A DNA stretch of 64,000 nt from assembly GCF_017104715.1 (NCBI RefSeq), contig NZ_JAAGPI010000029.1, positions 1 to 64,000 on the forward strand, written 5' to 3'. Both the position numbers and the translations under genes were made by a program. The notes below the pieces were generated by a model, which searched no databases, was not told the origin of the DNA, and saw only the letters and a list, made by a program, of their open reading frames with translations. Numbering within the stretch: position 1 is the first letter of the stretch; each line of letters begins with the position of its first letter. Positions 62,563 to 64,000 of the stretch are shown in pieces. The stretch comes from Burkholderia sp. Ac-20365. Its GTDB lineage: Bacteria > Pseudomonadota > Gammaproteobacteria > Burkholderiales > Burkholderiaceae.

Positions 62563-62590
62563 TTGACTTACTTGATATATCACATATCGT
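62563..62590 (+). promoter_or_regulatory. Promoter for the OxlT-like gene with palindrome
   Basis: TTGACT (-35, 62563) and TATCGT (-10, 62585) with a 16-bp spacer that contains the perfect palindrome TGATATATCA (62573-62582), a plausible repressor site. The distance to the coding start is ~150 bp. Confidence 0.5.
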
Positions 62591-62742
62591 ATGGAATCTA
62601 TCAGCGCCGCATTTTTGAGCGTCGGTGATCGGAAGAGCTACTCAGGCTCCCGCAAATATTCAACAGGCGAAGTTCGCAACTATCGTGCACGCGACGGGAG
62701 CAGGCGCCCAGGCGCCCACCCTCGTCGACAAAGGAGACAGCG

Positions 62743-64000
62743 ATGAAGACAGAGCATCAGGAAGGGCCGTCGTCGTGGTATGCATCACCGTGGGTGCAGC
62801 TCGTGTTCGGTGTGGTCTGCATGGCGATGATCGCCAACATGCAGTACGGCTGGACGCTGTTCGTCAACCCGATCGACGAGAAGTATCACTGGGGCCGCGC
62901 GGCCATTCAGGTTGCGTTCACAATCTTCGTCGTGACAGAGACCTGGCTCGTGCCGATCGAGGGCTATCTCGTCGACAAGTACGGGCCTAAGCCCGTGGTG
63001 GTCGGCGGCGGGCTGCTGTGTGCGGTGGCCTGGGTGATCAACTCGATGGCGTCGTCGCTGCCGCTGCTGTACATCGCGGCCGCTATCGGCGGGATCGGTG
63101 CGGGTGCGGTGTACGGCACGTGCGTCGGCAATGCGCTCAAGTGGTTTCCGACCCGCCGCGGGCTTGCCGCGGGGATCACGGCAGCCGGGTTCGGCGCGGG
63201 CTCTGCCGCGACCGTCGTGCCGATTGCCAACATGATCAAGCACAGCGGCTACGAAGCGACCTTCCTGTGGTTCGGTCTCGGCCAGGGCATCGTCGTGTTC
63301 CTGCTGGGCCTGTTCCTGCTGGCGCCGTCCGCGAGTCTGCTGGCGTCGGCGAAGAGCGCAGTTTCCAGTGCTGCGAAGCGCCTCGTCCATAACGCGACGC
63401 CGCGCGAGGTGGTGTCCGCGCCCGTGTTCTGGGTCATGTACCTGATGTTCGTGATGATGGCGGCAGGCGGCCTGATGGCGACCGCGCAGCTCGGTCCGAT
63501 CGCAAAGGACTTCGGCCTGCATGATTCGCCCGTCTCGCTGCTCGGCCTGACCTTGCCCGCGCTGACCTTCGCGCTGACGATCGACCGCGTGCTCAACGGT
63601 CTGACGCGTCCGTTCTTCGGCTGGATCTCGGATCGTATCGGCCGGGAAAATACGATGTTCATTGCGTTCGCCATCGAGGCCGTCGGCATTCTCGCGTTGT
63701 CGAAGTTCGGGCAGAGCCCGGTTGCCTTCGTCGTGCTGACGGGCATCGTGTTCTTCGCATGGGGCGAAATCTATAGCCTCTTCCCCGCCACCTGCGGCGA
63801 CACGTTCGGGCCGAAGTTCGCGGCCACCAATGCCGGTTTGCTGTACACCGCGAAAGGCACCGCGGCACTGCTGGTGCCGTTCACGAGCATCGTCACGGCA
63901 GCAACGGGCAGCTGGCACGCAGTGTTCCTGCTGGCCTCGGGTATGGCTGCGATTGCCGCGCTGCTGGCCTTGTTCGTGCTGAAGCCGATGCGCCGCGCCT
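62743..64000 (+). CDS. oxlT: Oxalate/formate antiporter family MFS transporter (truncated by window)
   Basis: An open frame from ATG 62743 (AAGGAG 6 nt upstream) to the window end, 419 codons visible. The N-terminal WVQLVFGVVCMAMIANMQYGWTLF and the block LNGLTRPFFGWISDRIGRE are those of OxlT-family oxalate:formate antiporters, and YTAKG in helix 11 carries the lysine equivalent to OxlT Lys355 needed for dicarboxylate binding. It should exchange oxalate for formate across the inner membrane. Downstream oxalate-degrading genes would lie beyond the window. Confidence 0.85.
   Translation, partial: MKTEHQEGPSSWYASPWVQLVFGVVCMAMIANMQYGWTLFVNPIDEKYHWGRAAIQVAFTIFVVTETWLVPIEGYLVDKYGPKPVVVGGGLLCAVAWVINSMASSLPLLYIAAAIGGIGAGAVYGTCVGNALKWFPTRRGLAAGITAAGFGAGSAATVVPIANMIKHSGYEATFLWFGLGQGIVVFLLGLFLLAPSASLLASAKSAVSSAAKRLVHNATPREVVSAPVFWVMYLMFVMMAAGGLMATAQLGPIAKDFGLHDSPVSLLGLTLPALTFALTIDRVLNGLTRPFFGWISDRIGRENTMFIAFAIEAVGILALSKFGQSPVAFVVLTGIVFFAWGEIYSLFPATCGDTFGPKFAATNAGLLYTAKGTAALLVPFTSIVTAATGSWHAVFLLASGMAAIAALLALFVLKPMRRA

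Overview
The window is high-GC DNA that looks like a chromosome segment of a Burkholderiaceae bacterium, most likely Paraburkholderia or Caballeronia. This rests on the gene families (acoXABC, a split phn locus, gabR/gabT/gabD, pcaR/pcaF, a Burkholderia-type porin) and on interspersed repeats with a GCCCCTGTGCGGGGC hairpin of a kind I associate with those genera. The genus is an inference. About 50 protein genes can be supported. I saw no rRNA, tRNA, CRISPR array, transposase or phage gene.

Layout. 1-3311: a truncated exported glycine-repeat protein, an AT-richer gap, then an M14 peptidase and an alpha/beta hydrolase. 3605-6319: the phosphonate importer phnCDE. 6322-14031: three copies of a ~750 bp inverted composite repeat, interleaved with a DMT transporter, a GabR-type regulator, gabT, gabD and lipA. 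14033-21744: an acetoin dehydrogenase operon (acoX-acoA-acoB-acoC-lipA, minus strand), with the sigma-54 activator acoR divergent and a recognisable -24/-12 promoter between them. 21764-23878: a WYL regulator, an ABM monooxygenase and a DUF2917 protein. 23928-24735: the fourth repeat copy. 24825-27299: a PcaF-type thiolase facing a PcaR-type IclR regulator, with two operators between them. 27317-28507: an M20 amidohydrolase. 28625-36788: the C-P lyase locus, phnF-(DUF1045)-phnN on the minus strand and phnGHIJKLM on the plus strand.

37120-41724: an ArgT-like binding protein, an aspartoacylase/desuccinylase-like M14 protein, a porin, two small proteins and a strong small-RNA candidate. 41753-46648: a hydroxyaspartate-type cluster with a serine/threonine-dehydratase-fold enzyme, a LysR regulator, a DSD1/D-3-hydroxyaspartate aldolase-family enzyme, an ornithine-cyclodeaminase-fold reductase and a YheO/DauR-type regulator. 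These match three of the four enzyme types of the beta-hydroxyaspartate cycle. 46800-49689: a Tat-exported beta carbonic anhydrase, small proteins and a DTG-containing lipoprotein. 49769-55584: glycogen phosphorylase, a DHA2-type MFS pump and L-threonine aldolase. 55705-59255: a periplasmic solute-binding protein coupled to a CHASE-PAS-GGDEF-EAL protein. 60496-64000: a PcaK-like transporter divergent from an OxlT-like transporter cut by the window end.

Links across the window. A 20-bp palindrome between phnF and phnG recurs in degenerate form before phnC, 27 kb away, so PhnF probably controls both uptake and C-P lyase. IclR-type inverted repeats lie between pcaF and pcaR, and a related one lies upstream of the pcaK-like gene. 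Around each composite repeat the plus strand is G+T-rich on the left and A+C-rich on the right, even inside coding sequence and regardless of gene direction. This mirror skew is the most unexpected large-scale signal here.
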